64,000 bases of DNA from Larimichthys crocea. Taxonomy: Eukaryota > Chordata > Actinopteri > Sciaenidae. The position numbers and the translations under genes are program-made. The notes under the pieces are model-generated. The model made no database searches, was not told the DNA's origin, and saw only the letters and a list, made by a program, of their open reading frames with translations. The stretch lies in NCBI RefSeq assembly GCF_000972845.2, contig NC_040016.1:2562701-2626700 (forward strand). Reading direction: 5' to 3'. Positions 1 to 10,370 of this stretch are shown piece after piece (position 1 is the first letter of the stretch; every line of letters begins with the position of its first letter).

Positions 1-2345
1 GTCTTTGTGAAAGCCTAAAACCCCGGCAACTTATGATAAAATCCCAAACACCATTTGTGGAGGGCGAAATGCAAATGCATCATTAATATTCCACAAGAAA
101 GGGAAGCATTAGTCACAGATTATATAATTCAAATTAAAGTGTTTTGTATTTTGTAATATTTGTAAGAGAAAATAAGGGACAGGGAATAGGCCTAGCTCAG
201 CACTTTCTAAACACTCAGTACTGAGTTAAAAATTAAATTCTGGGGAAAGATAATGCAAAGCTTAATCAAGCTGCGAGAGGATTTATCTTTGAGAATATTA
301 TTACACCCAAGCCATACCCATACCTAGAGTCTTGAGTGTAAGTTAAGATGTAAAGATACATATATTGTTCATACAATGCATCACACAGTATATTCTGTAT
401 AAAAGCAGGCTATTCATCAGTCTACTGTGCTGCTTCACCACAACAACATCACTTGGCAACACTTGTAATGTCACCTCATGTTACCGAGATTTAAAGCAAC
501 ATTGTCTCTGAAATATGTTTCCTATCGTGTCAGTGTAATTGTGACACAGTGGAGTTGATTTTAGGCTTCAGGGATGCTTTAAAGCTTTTATGTAGTGACA
601 TATGACTGCCCTCAGCTCACATTGTATCAGAAAGCGTTTTATGGCTTGAATGGAAGGAAAGAAATAACGTTTGTAGTCGTGGAGGTTAGTGGATCCTTCC
701 ATTAAGGTCCAGAGCTCACATGCTGAACTCAGTCTGGGATAAAAAAAAAAAATAAAAAAACCTTCCTAGTGTTCACAACACCTCCCCTTACATTGATTGG
801 CAATTAAGACCCACTGTCCAGAACATAAGTCCACATTACTAGGGGAATGAAAAAAACCTACATGTCCATTAAGGGTTCACTTTAAGCCACAATTCTCTCC
901 CAGTGCGGTAGCAGGAGGCTTAATAATAAAGTTAGTGGCTGTCATAATGCACCCCCTGTGGATCACAGTTCATTAACGCAGCTACGGCCTTACAAGAGTA
1001 TAGAGGCTGGGAGGTGCTGCTATATTGATTACAAATCCACCATCCCATATACACATACTGTATAGAGGTGCACACACGCTCGCCAACACACCCTACGCCT
1101 GACCCATGTCAGCCTTGTATATACTGTGGCCAGCTGTGACGATTCAGCACTTTTACTGCAGCAGCAGAGTTGAGTTAAATGCAGGACAGGAGGAACAGAG
1201 GAGGAGGAGGATGGAAGGTAGGTGGTGGGTGGTGGCACACAGCCAACCCATCAGAGTAGAGAATGTGGGGTGGGTGGAAGGGTAAGAGTTGCAGGATGGG
1301 GGTCGGTGGTGATGTCATCTGATGCTTGGAGTGATGGATAACCTTACCAAGAAGAGAGGGGCACACAAACACACATAAACACCCTGCCTAGCATTTCTAC
1401 ACAAACATTTACAGTACAGGCAAACACGTGTACACTAGCACCAAGATTAATGAATATGTATTTGCAAAACTCTTACCGTAGCTTGTGCATGCTCACACAC
1501 GCATCTAAAAAATGCAGACACAAATGTACACACACACACACACACACAGATAGAGGAGGATGCATCCACCCACGTAAGGGTACAGAGTTTTCTCTTGGCA
1601 TTAAAGCACTTCTTTGGCTCTGATGTCTTGTCACTTATCTTAAGCACTGGGAAGATGTGTGCCGCTGGGGGAGGATGGAGAGAGAGAGAGACAGAGATGA
1701 CACACAAGCCAGCTCCATTCTGCTGACTGCTCAACTTTAGGCGTTGGTGAGTAGAGATTAACAATGACGGAATGTACTAACATCCATCCACAGTCAAGCG
1801 TGATTCATTTTCACTTTTTTTCGCCTCTCAGATTCAAAGTCATCTCAAGTTAAGTCTCGTCAGCCATCAGGCCTTTGATGTCAGTATATACGATTAAATA
1901 TAGTTTTGCGCAGTCTATACCTTATCCCTCTGGTGTCTTTTACATAAAGACTTGATGATCACAGTGGGAAAAATTAAATAACAGTTTTATCTTGTCATAT
2001 AGACACATGACATGCGATTCAAGCTGCAGTGTAAAACATAAGCATGGCATTTTGGAAATGAGTAATGTATTGAAAAGACTATGTGAGAATGCAATGGTTG
2101 TGTGTGTCTTACATGTTCAGCCTGCCAGTGTTGATTTTTATCACATGAACAGCAAGTACAGTATCATGGTTGTAGCTTTGTGTCTGCTATCTGTGCTACA
2201 TCTCTTCTGCCTGCACCTGTTCTCATTCCTGGAAATCTTCTTCATTGTCTTCACCTGAAATATTCATTTCCCCTCTCCCTCTTTACAGATTTGTGTGTGT
2301 TCCCTTTGAGTACTAGTTTGGTGCAGAGAGATTTTCTGTCTCTTC
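1..2345. other. Non-coding DNA, no gene seen
   Basis: AT-rich vertebrate-type DNA with short homopolymer runs, for example near 740-760. Open frames are short, start in no recognisable context and resemble no protein family I know. Apart from a (CA)10 run I see no element I can name. Confidence 0.7.
1529..1548. repeat. (CA)10 microsatellite
   Basis: Ten uninterrupted CA units, read directly. It produces a cysteine/valine-rich shadow frame on the minus strand that is not a gene. Confidence 0.95.
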
Positions 2346-2388
<43 letters not shown>

Positions 2389-2390
2389 TC
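2346..2390. repeat. (CTTT)n tetranucleotide microsatellite
   Basis: About eleven uninterrupted CTTT units, followed by a further pyrimidine-rich stretch to about 2460. All-pyrimidine on this strand, so triplex formation is possible. The 168-codon frame across it is a repeat shadow (FLSFFLSF pattern). Confidence 0.95.
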
Positions 2391-3654
2391 CCCCTTTGTC
2401 TTTCTCTCTCTCTGTCGCACTCTCTCGCTCCCTTGTGCTTTCATTCCCTCTCCTCCTTTGTCAACCTCTTCTTGCAAGAGAGCGAATGTCTATTTTAAGC
2501 GATGTGCCATCCACCAACCACCCCCACACAGACACAGCGCAGAGGAGAAGACTGGCACAACTCATGCATGTTGAGTTGAGTATCTATGTGTGTCGTGTGC
2601 TGGCAAGAGCATACTCCCTTATCCATAACTTCAACAATACACCACCTAAAAGAACACCTTTAACAGTGCATCAAAAGCATCAGTAATGTTATCACAGTTT
2701 GCAATATGTTCACTGAAAATGCTTTCATTTCCAAACACGGTACAGAGGGTTATGAAATATCTGAGCTATAACCTTCAAATGCCACCAAGTACAACAAAGC
2801 TAAGTAGGAACAACTGATGGTTTCTCTTGCTTTTTGCTTATTGATGTCTAACCCAAGAGTAATGGGAATGATGGATTGCGAAATATAAATAGGACATTAC
2901 AGAACTCAAAGATCAAAGAAAAACATGCTTCATCATTGCTTGTGAAAAAATAAAATAGCTGTTATTCAAGATTATAAAACTGCAGATCATTGTTTGGCTT
3001 GGAGCGAGACACACAACACAACAGGTGGCATTGCTGCACCCAGGTCATCAAACACTTTGGTTTGGTGGCTGGAAGATAGCTGATTGTTGAGTCTCATTCC
3101 CAGCATGAACGCCACCTGTTCTGTTACGTGACTTGCTCGAAGCTACTTTGATTCTTTCCCAGTTACCATAACCCAAGGGGTCTGTATCTGGCGACCTAGG
3201 AATGACACTCAACAATCAACTATTTTTCTCTGGTATGACTGACGCCACCATTAATGAGGAAGGTCTCCATCAGAAACTGCATGGTATTCCAGCAAATGTG
3301 TTGAACCTTAACGTCTGCCACAAAACAATGCAACATTATCCAGCAAGGCACTGCGTCTGCTAATCAAATGTGTTTGTTACTGTTAAATGGTAACTGTTTT
3401 TTGTTTTTAACACAGACCTTGTGTTTTTTTTGTGTCAAAATGACTAATGGGGACAAGACAATTTGAATTTGGTGTAGCACTGAGCGATAGCCTGCAGCCA
3501 TAAATGTACTTCAATGTGATCTTTGCAGGTAATTGCACCCAGTCAAGTACGTCCACTACAAGATGTTTTTGCTACTGACAGGTTCAGATTGTTATTAGGT
3601 GTAGGTGTTTGACAACATTATCAAAATACCATACAGAGAAATAAAATGTTTTGT
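2391..3654. other. Non-coding DNA, no gene seen
   Basis: Mixed-composition sequence with stops in all frames and no repeat family or RNA gene that I recognise. Confidence 0.6.
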
Positions 3655-3690
3655 GTATCTTTCCCTTTTCAGAAGAAAAGGGAAAGATAC
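3655..3690. repeat. Perfect 16-bp inverted repeat with 4-base loop
   Basis: GTATCTTTCCCTTTTC at 3655-3670 is exactly reverse-complementary to 3675-3690, with loop AGAA between. Most of the stem is also homopyrimidine facing homopurine. It lies about 170 bp outside the first long palindrome. There is no known family match; it could be a small RNA hairpin, a mutation-born snapback or chance. Confidence 0.9.
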
Positions 3691-3920
3691 TTCTTTTCTG
3701 TGAAATCTCCTCTGTTGGCATAGGGTCACAGCACCCACCGGAACACCACAACCACATCTTCTGAGCTTTGCATTGTTGCACCGACTTGTTCTTCTTCCTC
3801 TGCCTGTTGCCCCTCTCTCACTCTCTCTCCTCATCTGCTTTTGTATGGGTTTTTAATTTGAATTTTCAAATAAATATGGGAGGACATTGTATTCAAAGGC
3901 ATCATCCACATTGCTACTGT

Positions 3921-3970
3921 AGGGGTGTCGTTTAGCTCAGTTGGTAGATCAACCGTCCCATGTACCAAGG
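3921..3970 (+). repeat. tRNA-derived fragment with A-box-like core
   Basis: TAGCTCAGTTGG at 3933-3944 matches the tRNA A box (internal Pol III promoter half). The following CGTCCCATGTACCAAGGCT resembles the head of a tRNA-like repeat that I recall as common in percomorph genomes. No B box follows, because the MITE at 3971 interrupts it. The mirrored copy at about 6654-6690 is altered. This is a repeat remnant, not a working tRNA. Confidence 0.5.
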
Positions 3971-4260
3971 CTCAAGGCCTCTTCACACAGGGGACGTAAG
4001 CGCAGCGGAACGGCTGCACCTTGGTTTAGCGGCGTCCTCTGCCCGGCGTCAACTCACACCGGGCGTGTGTTGGCAGCTTAACGGCATCGGAGCGAGCCAG
4101 GCCGTATTCACGCGAGATCACGAGATTGCGAGAATTCCGAATGTACGCGAGACCACGAGATCCCACCTGCTCTCATTGACTAGACTGGCAGCGATCAGCT
4201 CCGGTGATTGCGGCGCAGCCGTTACGTGGCGTTACGTCCCCTGTGTGAAGAGGCCTTGAG
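3971..4260. mobile_element. MITE-like element, copy in palindrome I left arm
   Basis: It is bounded by terminal inverted repeats: CTCAAGGCCTCTTCACACAG at 3971 onward is matched exactly by the reverse complement ending at 4260, a perfect pairing over about 29 bp. It is 290 bp long, non-coding and more GC-rich than its flanks, with many CG dinucleotides. This fits a non-autonomous DNA transposon. I see no clear target-site duplication, so the superfamily is unassigned. It sits immediately after the tRNA-like head. Confidence 0.75.
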
Positions 4261-5151
4261 GCAGTCAGTGGCAAAAACAAGCACTTTCAATGGTATTTCA
4301 TCAAAATGGAAATCTGAAAATAGAGAGATTAGAGATTACAGATTTTCATATAGTCAAACATTAAAAAAAATCTAGTTCACAAGCTATTTTAAATGATATT
4401 CCTCATCAACAGGTGAACCAGTTGCATTAAATCTGGGTATAGTTATGACAACAAGGACTCCAACTGCATCAATGTAGTTGTAGGCTATGTAACAGTAAAT
4501 ATGCATATCAGAAAATGGATCCGCACTTCTCCAGTAGTTAATTCAAACCAAGTTAGGAAGGGGATGATGCACAAGCAGACATGAAGCTCACACAACATTG
4601 TCTGTGCATGTGCCTTGTGCCATAAAAATGGATGGAGAGCCTATGAAGCAAAAGCTGTCAATCTACAGCACTTCGGAACGCACTGAGGGTTATGCTCACA
4701 ATGAAATTTGCCCTTCAACACCTACACTGCTATGTATAAGCATTTATTTTCCACTGTTAAGATGACCGCGGACAACAGAAACCATGGTGACTGATGGCAC
4801 TCAGTGGCTTTGGCGTTTCAGCGTGCACTCTGGAAGCATTCTTCTCTGCTCCATTTTCCTGTAGACTAGCTAACTAGCTAGCTGTCAACATGGCTGTAAA
4901 TGGTTTCAGTTGCATGCAAGGTCATTTATTATATTCAGTTAACATCTGCAAAATCATAGCCTATGTTCTGTTAGTATGTAGGCTAGACTACAAGGTTTTT
5001 ATGTCATGCGATCTTTCCACCTGAGAGGATAATTATTGTTAGAAGCTTTTATCAGGAGGCACATTTTAACCAAATAATCCTTAATGGACTTTGCATTGCC
5101 AGACCTATTTCACACTTATATTAATGTAACAGTGGAAGAAAACAAGGCTAT

Positions 5152-5460
5152 TAAATTTATAAAACAGTCTGGCGATTACCCCACATGTTGTAGACAAACC
5201 ACTGCTGTCTTGTGCGACTCTTGTATGGGCCATTTTGTTCTTATTTAGAGACTGGAGACAGGCTATGTATAACTGACAGTCAATATTGTAGCTGTTGCTA
5301 ATTATGTTGAATGGTTACATGTAGGTTTAATATTTATTCTATTGGAGGGCTGTCAGGATATCACATTTTCACTATGCAATTAGCTTGGCCCGCAGAATTC
5401 ATGTGAACGCTATCATCACAATATCTACATAGACAAAAGATTTTTTAAAAAATAAAAAAT
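5152..5460 (+). repeat. Shared spacer element C, copy 1
   Basis: The unpaired centre of palindrome I. Its first 166 bp (5152-5317) are identical to 8392-8557, the centre of palindrome II, in the same orientation. After that the copies differ by short indels (a 6-bp difference near 5318 and a deletion near 5400). It ends in an A/T-rich run (about 5434-5460). No coding frame and no convincing terminal repeats. It could be a retroposed sequence with an A-rich tail, or simply the junction segment of a rearrangement. Confidence 0.85.
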
Positions 5461-6337
5461 ATAGCCTTGTTTTCTTCCACTGTACAATAATATAAGTGTG
5501 AAATAGGTCTGGCAATGCAAAGTCCATTAAGGATATTTGGTTAAAATGTGCCTCCTGATAAAAGCTTCTAACAATAATTATCCTCTCAGGTGGAAAGATC
5601 GCATGACAAAAAACCTTGTAGTCTAGCCTACATACTACAGAACATAGGCTATGATTTGCAGATGTTAACTGAATATAATAAATGACCTTGCATGCAATGG
5701 AAACCATTTACGCCATGTTGACAGCTAGCTAGCTAGCTAGTCTACAGGAAAATGGAGCAGAGAAGAATGCTTCCAGAGTGCACACTGAAACGCCAAAGCC
5801 ACTGAGTGCCATCAGTCACCATGGTTTCTGTTGTCCGCGGTCATCTTAACAGTGGAAATAAATGCTTATACATAGCAGTGTAGGTGTTGAAGGGCAAATT
5901 TCATTGTGAGCATAACCCTCAGTGTGTTCTGAAGTGCTGTAGATTGACAGCTTTTGCTTCATAGGCTCTCCATCCATTTTTATGGCACAAGGCACATGCA
6001 CAGACAATGTTGTGTGAGCTTCATGTCTGCTTGTGCATCATCCCCTTCCTAACTTGGTTTGATAACTACTGAGAAGAGCGGATCCATTTCTGAATGCATA
6101 TTTACTGTTACGTAGCCTACAACTACATTGATGCAGTTGGAGTCCTTGTTGTCATAACTATACCCAGATTTAATGCACGGTTCACCTGTTGATGAGGAAT
6201 ATCATTTAAAATAGCGCTTGTGAACTAGATTTTTTTTTATGTTTGACTATAGAAAATCTGTAATCTCAATTCTCTAGCTTCAGATTTCCATTTTGATGAA
6301 ATACCATTGAAAGTGCTTGTTTTTTGCCACTGACTGC

Positions 6338-6604
6338 CTCAAGGCCTCTTCACACAGGGACGTAAGCGCCACGTAACGGCTGCGCCGGATCACCGGAGCT
6401 GATCGCTGCCAGTCTAGTCAATGAGAGCAGGTGGATCTCGTGGTCTCGCGACATTCGGAATTCTCGCAATCTCGTGATCTCGTGTGAATAGGCCTGGCTC
6501 GCTCCGAGCCGTTACGCTGCCAACACACGCGCCCGGTGTGAGTTGACCCGGGCAGAGGACGCGCTTTCCGTGGCGCTTACGTCCCCTGTGTGAAGAGGCC
6601 TTGA
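6338..6604. mobile_element. MITE-like element, mirrored copy in right arm
   Basis: The same element as at 3971-4260 in opposite orientation, 267 bp, with the same terminal repeats (CAAGGCCTCTTCACACAGG near 6340 and its complement ending about 6604). Internal deletions and substitutions separate the copies. Its inner flank (TGACTGC before 6338) matches the flank of the other copy, so the copies arose by duplication of the whole arm and not by two insertions. Confidence 0.75.
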
Positions 6605-6653
6605 CCTTCATACATGGGACGTTTCCATGTACGAAGGCCTCGAGTCTTCGTAC
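6605..6653. repeat. Two overlapping small hairpins
   Basis: CCTTCATACATGG (6605-6617) pairs with CCATGTACGAAGG (6625-6637) with one mismatch. GTACGAAG (6629-6636) pairs perfectly with CTTCGTAC (6646-6653). The two stems share bases and exclude each other. The left arm lacks about 36 bp of this stretch, so it is a right-arm insertion or a left-arm loss beside the MITE. Confidence 0.8.
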
Positions 6654-6744
6654 AGGACGGTTGATCACCACTAGCTAAACCAACCCTACAGAAGCAATGT
6701 GGATGATGTCCTTTGAATACAATGTCCTCCCATATTTATTGAAA

Positions 6745-6754
6745 NNNNNNNNNN
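6745..6754. other. Assembly gap, 10 N
   Basis: Ten N bases lie exactly between the outer end of palindrome I and the outer end of palindrome II. The real gap length is unknown. Any frame that spans it is artificial. Confidence 1.
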
Positions 6755-8390
6755 ATAGTGCTTGCGGGCAGTTGAGTTCAATGTGTCGCATCAATACATT
6801 TTTACAGGAGCCTCTTAAAGGCTTTCTGTGGTGGACTCGCTTTCGAAGCACCCTTGTCCCCGTTTGAACCATCTGCTGTCAGAAGGGATATTGATGTAAT
6901 ATCAGCATTGTTAGTGAAACACAGTTGTTAAATCACATCCTCAGGAAATGATCATCATTGTGGCTTACATTACATTAATGTGAATTTAATCTTCTCTCTT
7001 CCTCTCAGGTAAAAACACCCTTTATTCGAAGGTAAAGTTTGACATCTGAATAGTAAAATAGACACAATACAAAAAAGACCAGGAAAGAGGGAAAAAAACG
7101 TAGTAAAACAAAAAGATTAGAGATTATACCACAAACAGACAGACACCATCAGAGACATGTATATGCCTTTTCCCTCTACCTCCTGGCCTTTCCCAGCATG
7201 CTTTGCCATGATGGGTGACTTGATCCTCGTTCCAATCCCCGCACCACGCCTCTCGCAGGCGGCGATGTCACTGGACTAGAGGAATAGAAATCAAATCTGT
7301 TTGAACTGAGAGTGAGCGAGGAGAGTGTGCCAGAGGACAAGGCGTGGGATAAAAGGATAAAAGAGGAGGGGGAGTAAAAGATGATATTTGAATTATGTAA
7401 CTCCGCTCAGGGAGATTTGGACGATTCCACCGTTGACACCAACATCATTTCTCATTACCTGAGAGCTGTGTGTGCTCGGCGCTTTGCCTCGTCCCGTGAG
7501 TCATCTCACACTCGGCTATCAGAGGGAGAGAGAGAGAGCAGAGAAAAGGAGCAGAATGAGGTGAGATGTTTGGTAGACAAGGGACTAAAAGGCTGAAAGC
7601 ACACATTTGTGCAAACTAGAAATATATAAAGCAGGATGTTCGCACATTAAATTACTGTGGAAAGTTGACTCTGTTCACAGGTGTTTTACATACTGTAGCC
7701 TGACTCATATACACCTCAACCAGCAGCGAATAAAGACTTTTGATTTGAATTTATGTATGTGTAACCTCAATGGAGTTTGTCACCACAGAATCAACAGGCT
7801 ACTTTAAATAATGACCTACTTATTTCTAATTAAAGACCAAAGTGGGTAAAATAAGTCAAATCTTTTACTCTAAACCACATGTGCCTGGGCGCCAACACAT
7901 TGTGTCATCAAGATGATGTTAATGGTCTGAAATCAATGGCCATCAATAATGCCTGTGTATTCGACATGAGATAAATTGCACTGTATAATTTTGAAGGACT
8001 AGTGATGAATGTTCCACATTGTTCAATTCAGATTTATCAGAGCAATGCGTAAAAGACGAGACAGCAGAATGGGTGCGTTCTAATAAGAAAGAGCCATTCG
8101 GATAGGGAAAATTCAACCACATAAAAAGACTGGTATTTAGAATCGTGTGTTTCTTTGTCCCAGTTGATTTCTTCTTCTTTTTTCTATTTAAAAAATGCCA
8201 CTCAAATAAAGTTTTTTCACCTCAATAAAAAAAAAGATGTTCAAGCACAAAATTGAATTCATAGAAAAGGTTGAAATTCTGTTTTTGTGGATCACATAGC
8301 GTAATTGCTTCTTTTGCACTGTTTTGTACTTATATGGTTCCACATAGACCCAAAAAAAGAGAGAGAGAAACACAAAATGTAGATGATTTC

Positions 8391-8699
8391 ATAAATTTAT
8401 AAAACAGTCTGGCGATTACCCCACATGTTGTAGACAAACCACTGCTGTCTTGTGCGACTCTTGTATGGGCCATTTTGTTCTTATTTAGAGACTGGAGACA
8501 GGCTATGTATAACTGACAGTCAATATTGTAGCTGTTGCTAATTATGTTGAATGGTTAGGTTTAATATTTATTCTTTTGGGGGGCTGTCAGGATATCACAT
8601 TTTCACTATGCCATTAGCTTGGCCCACAGAATTTATGATTTAATCTATTTATGAGAATGCTATTATCACAATATCTACAAAAGATAAAAAAAAAGAAAG
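8391..8699 (+). repeat. Shared spacer element C, copy 2
   Basis: The centre of palindrome II. It repeats 5152-5460 in the same orientation, with identity from 8392 to 8557 and lower similarity after that. It ends in an A-rich tract (about 8679-8700, with AAAGAAAG-type interruptions) that differs from the tail of copy 1. It is non-coding. Confidence 0.85.
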
Positions 8700-9561
8700 A
8701 AAATTGATCTACATTTTTGTGTTTTCTCTCTCTCTTTTTTTGGGTCTATGTGGAACCATATATGTACAAAACAGTGCAAAAGAAGTATTTACGCTATGTG
8801 ATTCACAAAAACAGAATTTCAACCTTTTCTATGAATTCAATTTTGTGCTTTGACATCTTTTTTTTTTATTGAGTGAAAAAACTTTATTTTGAGTGGCATT
8901 TTTAAATAGAAAAAAGAAGAGGAAATCAACTGGGACAAAGAAACACAGATTCTAAATACCAGTCTTTTTATGTGGTTGAATTTTCCCTATCCGAATGGCT
9001 CTTTCTTAATAGAAGCAGCATCCATTCTGCTGTCTCGTCTTTTACGCATTGCTTCTGATAAATGCTAATTGAACAATGTGGAACATTCATCACTAGTCCT
9101 TCAAAATTATACAGTGCAATTTATCTCATGTCGAATACACAGGCATTATTGATTGGCCATTGATTTCAGACCATTAACATCATCTTGATGACACAATGTG
9201 TTGGCGCCCAGGCACATGTGGTTTAGAGTAAAAGATTTGACTTATTTTACCCACTTTGGTCTTTAATTAGAAATAAGTAGGTCATTATTTAAAGTAGCCT
9301 GTTGATTCTGTGGTGACAAACTCCATTGAGGTTACACATACATAAAATTCAAATTCAAAAGTCTTTATTCTGCTGCTGGTTGAGGTGTATATGAGTCAGG
9401 CTACAGTATGTAAAACACCTGTGAACAGAGTCAACTTTCCACAGTAATTTAAATGTGCGAACATCCTGCTTTATATATTTCTAGTTTGCACAAATGTGTG
9501 CTTTCAGCCTTTTAGTCCCTTGTCTACCAAACATCTCACCTCATTCTGCTCCTTTTCTCTG

Positions 9562-9584
9562 CCTCTCTCTCTCTCTCTCTCTCT
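9562..9584. repeat. (CT)n microsatellite in palindrome II right arm
   Basis: About eleven CT units. The mirrored tract in the left arm (about 7526-7538) is shorter, so the two arms have changed length independently or one was read inaccurately. Confidence 0.85.
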
Positions 9585-10370
9585 GATAGCCGAGTGTGAG
9601 ATGACTCACGGGACGAGGCAAAGCGCCGAGCACACACAGCTCTCAGGTAATGAGAAATGATGTTGGTGTCAACGGTGGAATCGTCCAAATCATCCCTGAG
9701 CTGAGTTACATAATTCAAATATCATTCTTTTACTCCCCCTCCTCTTTTATCCGTTATCACTGCCTTGTCCTCTGGCACACTCTCCCTCGCTCACTCTCAG
9801 TTCAAACAGATTTGATTTCTATTCCTCTATGTTCCAGTGACATCGCCGCTCCTGCGAGAGGCGTGTGCTGGGATTGGAACGAGGATCAAGTCACCCATCA
9901 TGGCAAAGCATGCTGGGAAAGGCCAGGAGGTAGAGGGAAAAGGCATATACATGTCTCTGATGGTGTCTGTCTGTTTGTGTATGTACTATCTCTTATCTTT
10001 TTGTTTTACTACGTTCTTTTTTCCTCTTTCCTGGTCTTTTTTGTATTTGTGTCTATTTTACTATTCCCTAAGATGTCAAACTTTACCTTCGAATAAAGGG
10101 TGTTTTTACCTGAGAGGAAGAGAGAAGATTAAATTCACATTAATTGTAATGTAAGCCACAATGATGATCATTTTTCTCTGAGGATGTGATTTAACAACTG
10201 TGTTTCACTAACAATGCCGATATTACATCTAATATCCCTTCTGACAGCAGATGGTTCAAACGGGGACAAGGGTGCTTCGAAAGCGAGTCCACCACAGAAA
10301 GCCTTTAAGAGGGCTCCTGTAAACAATGTATTGATGCGACACATTGAACTCAACTGCCCGCAAGCACTAT

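Larger units (their letters stand above)
3864..6744. repeat. Long palindrome I (arms about 1.29 kb)
   Basis: Left arm 3864-5151 is the reverse complement of right arm 5461-6744, around a 309-bp unpaired spacer. Landmarks pair in mirror order: the MITE (3971-4260 with 6338-6604), the block beginning GCAGTCAGTGGC after 4260, the GGATCCGC/GCGGATCC sites near 4520 and 6080, the CTAGCTAG tract near 4870 and 5730, and the GAAAACAAGGCTAT edge at the spacer. By eye the arms differ by roughly 2-5%, with many 1-bp indels; this is not computed. The right arm runs into the N gap, so the arm length is a minimum. Spacer and orientation are shared with palindrome II. It may be an inverted duplication or a misassembly. 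Confidence 0.93.
6755..10370. repeat. Long palindrome II (arms about 1.65 kb)
   Basis: Left arm 6755-8390 is the reverse complement of right arm about 8700-10370, around spacer 8391-8699. Mirrored landmarks: ATAGTGCTTGCGGGCAG at 6755 with CTGCCCGCAAGCACTAT at 10370; the TTACCTTCGAATAAAGGG block near 7020 and 10090; GGCAAAGCATGCTGGGAAAG near 7200 and 9900; the CT/AG tract near 7530 and 9570. Differences are several percent by eye, with many short indels. The left arm begins at the N gap, so the arm length is a minimum. The arms are unrelated to those of palindrome I. Confidence 0.93.

Noticed and set aside
2180..2686. 168-codon plus-strand frame
   Set aside because: It runs through the CTTT and CT-rich tract (repeating FLSFFLSF). 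The lack of stops is due to the repeat.
3921..3970. Functional tRNA gene
   Set aside because: Only an A-box-like half is present. There is no B box, anticodon arm or acceptor closure, and a MITE interrupts it.
3864..6744. Foldback (long-TIR) transposon
   Set aside because: The same spacer occurs with entirely different arms in palindrome II, which a foldback family would not give.
6675..6872. Minus-strand frame with undefined residues
   Set aside because: It spans the N gap, so its reading frame is artificial.
3864..10370. Simple missed-adapter sequencing palindrome
   Set aside because: Not fully excluded. However, a pure foldback would have a near-zero spacer, while here about 310 bp in the same orientation stays unpaired in both.
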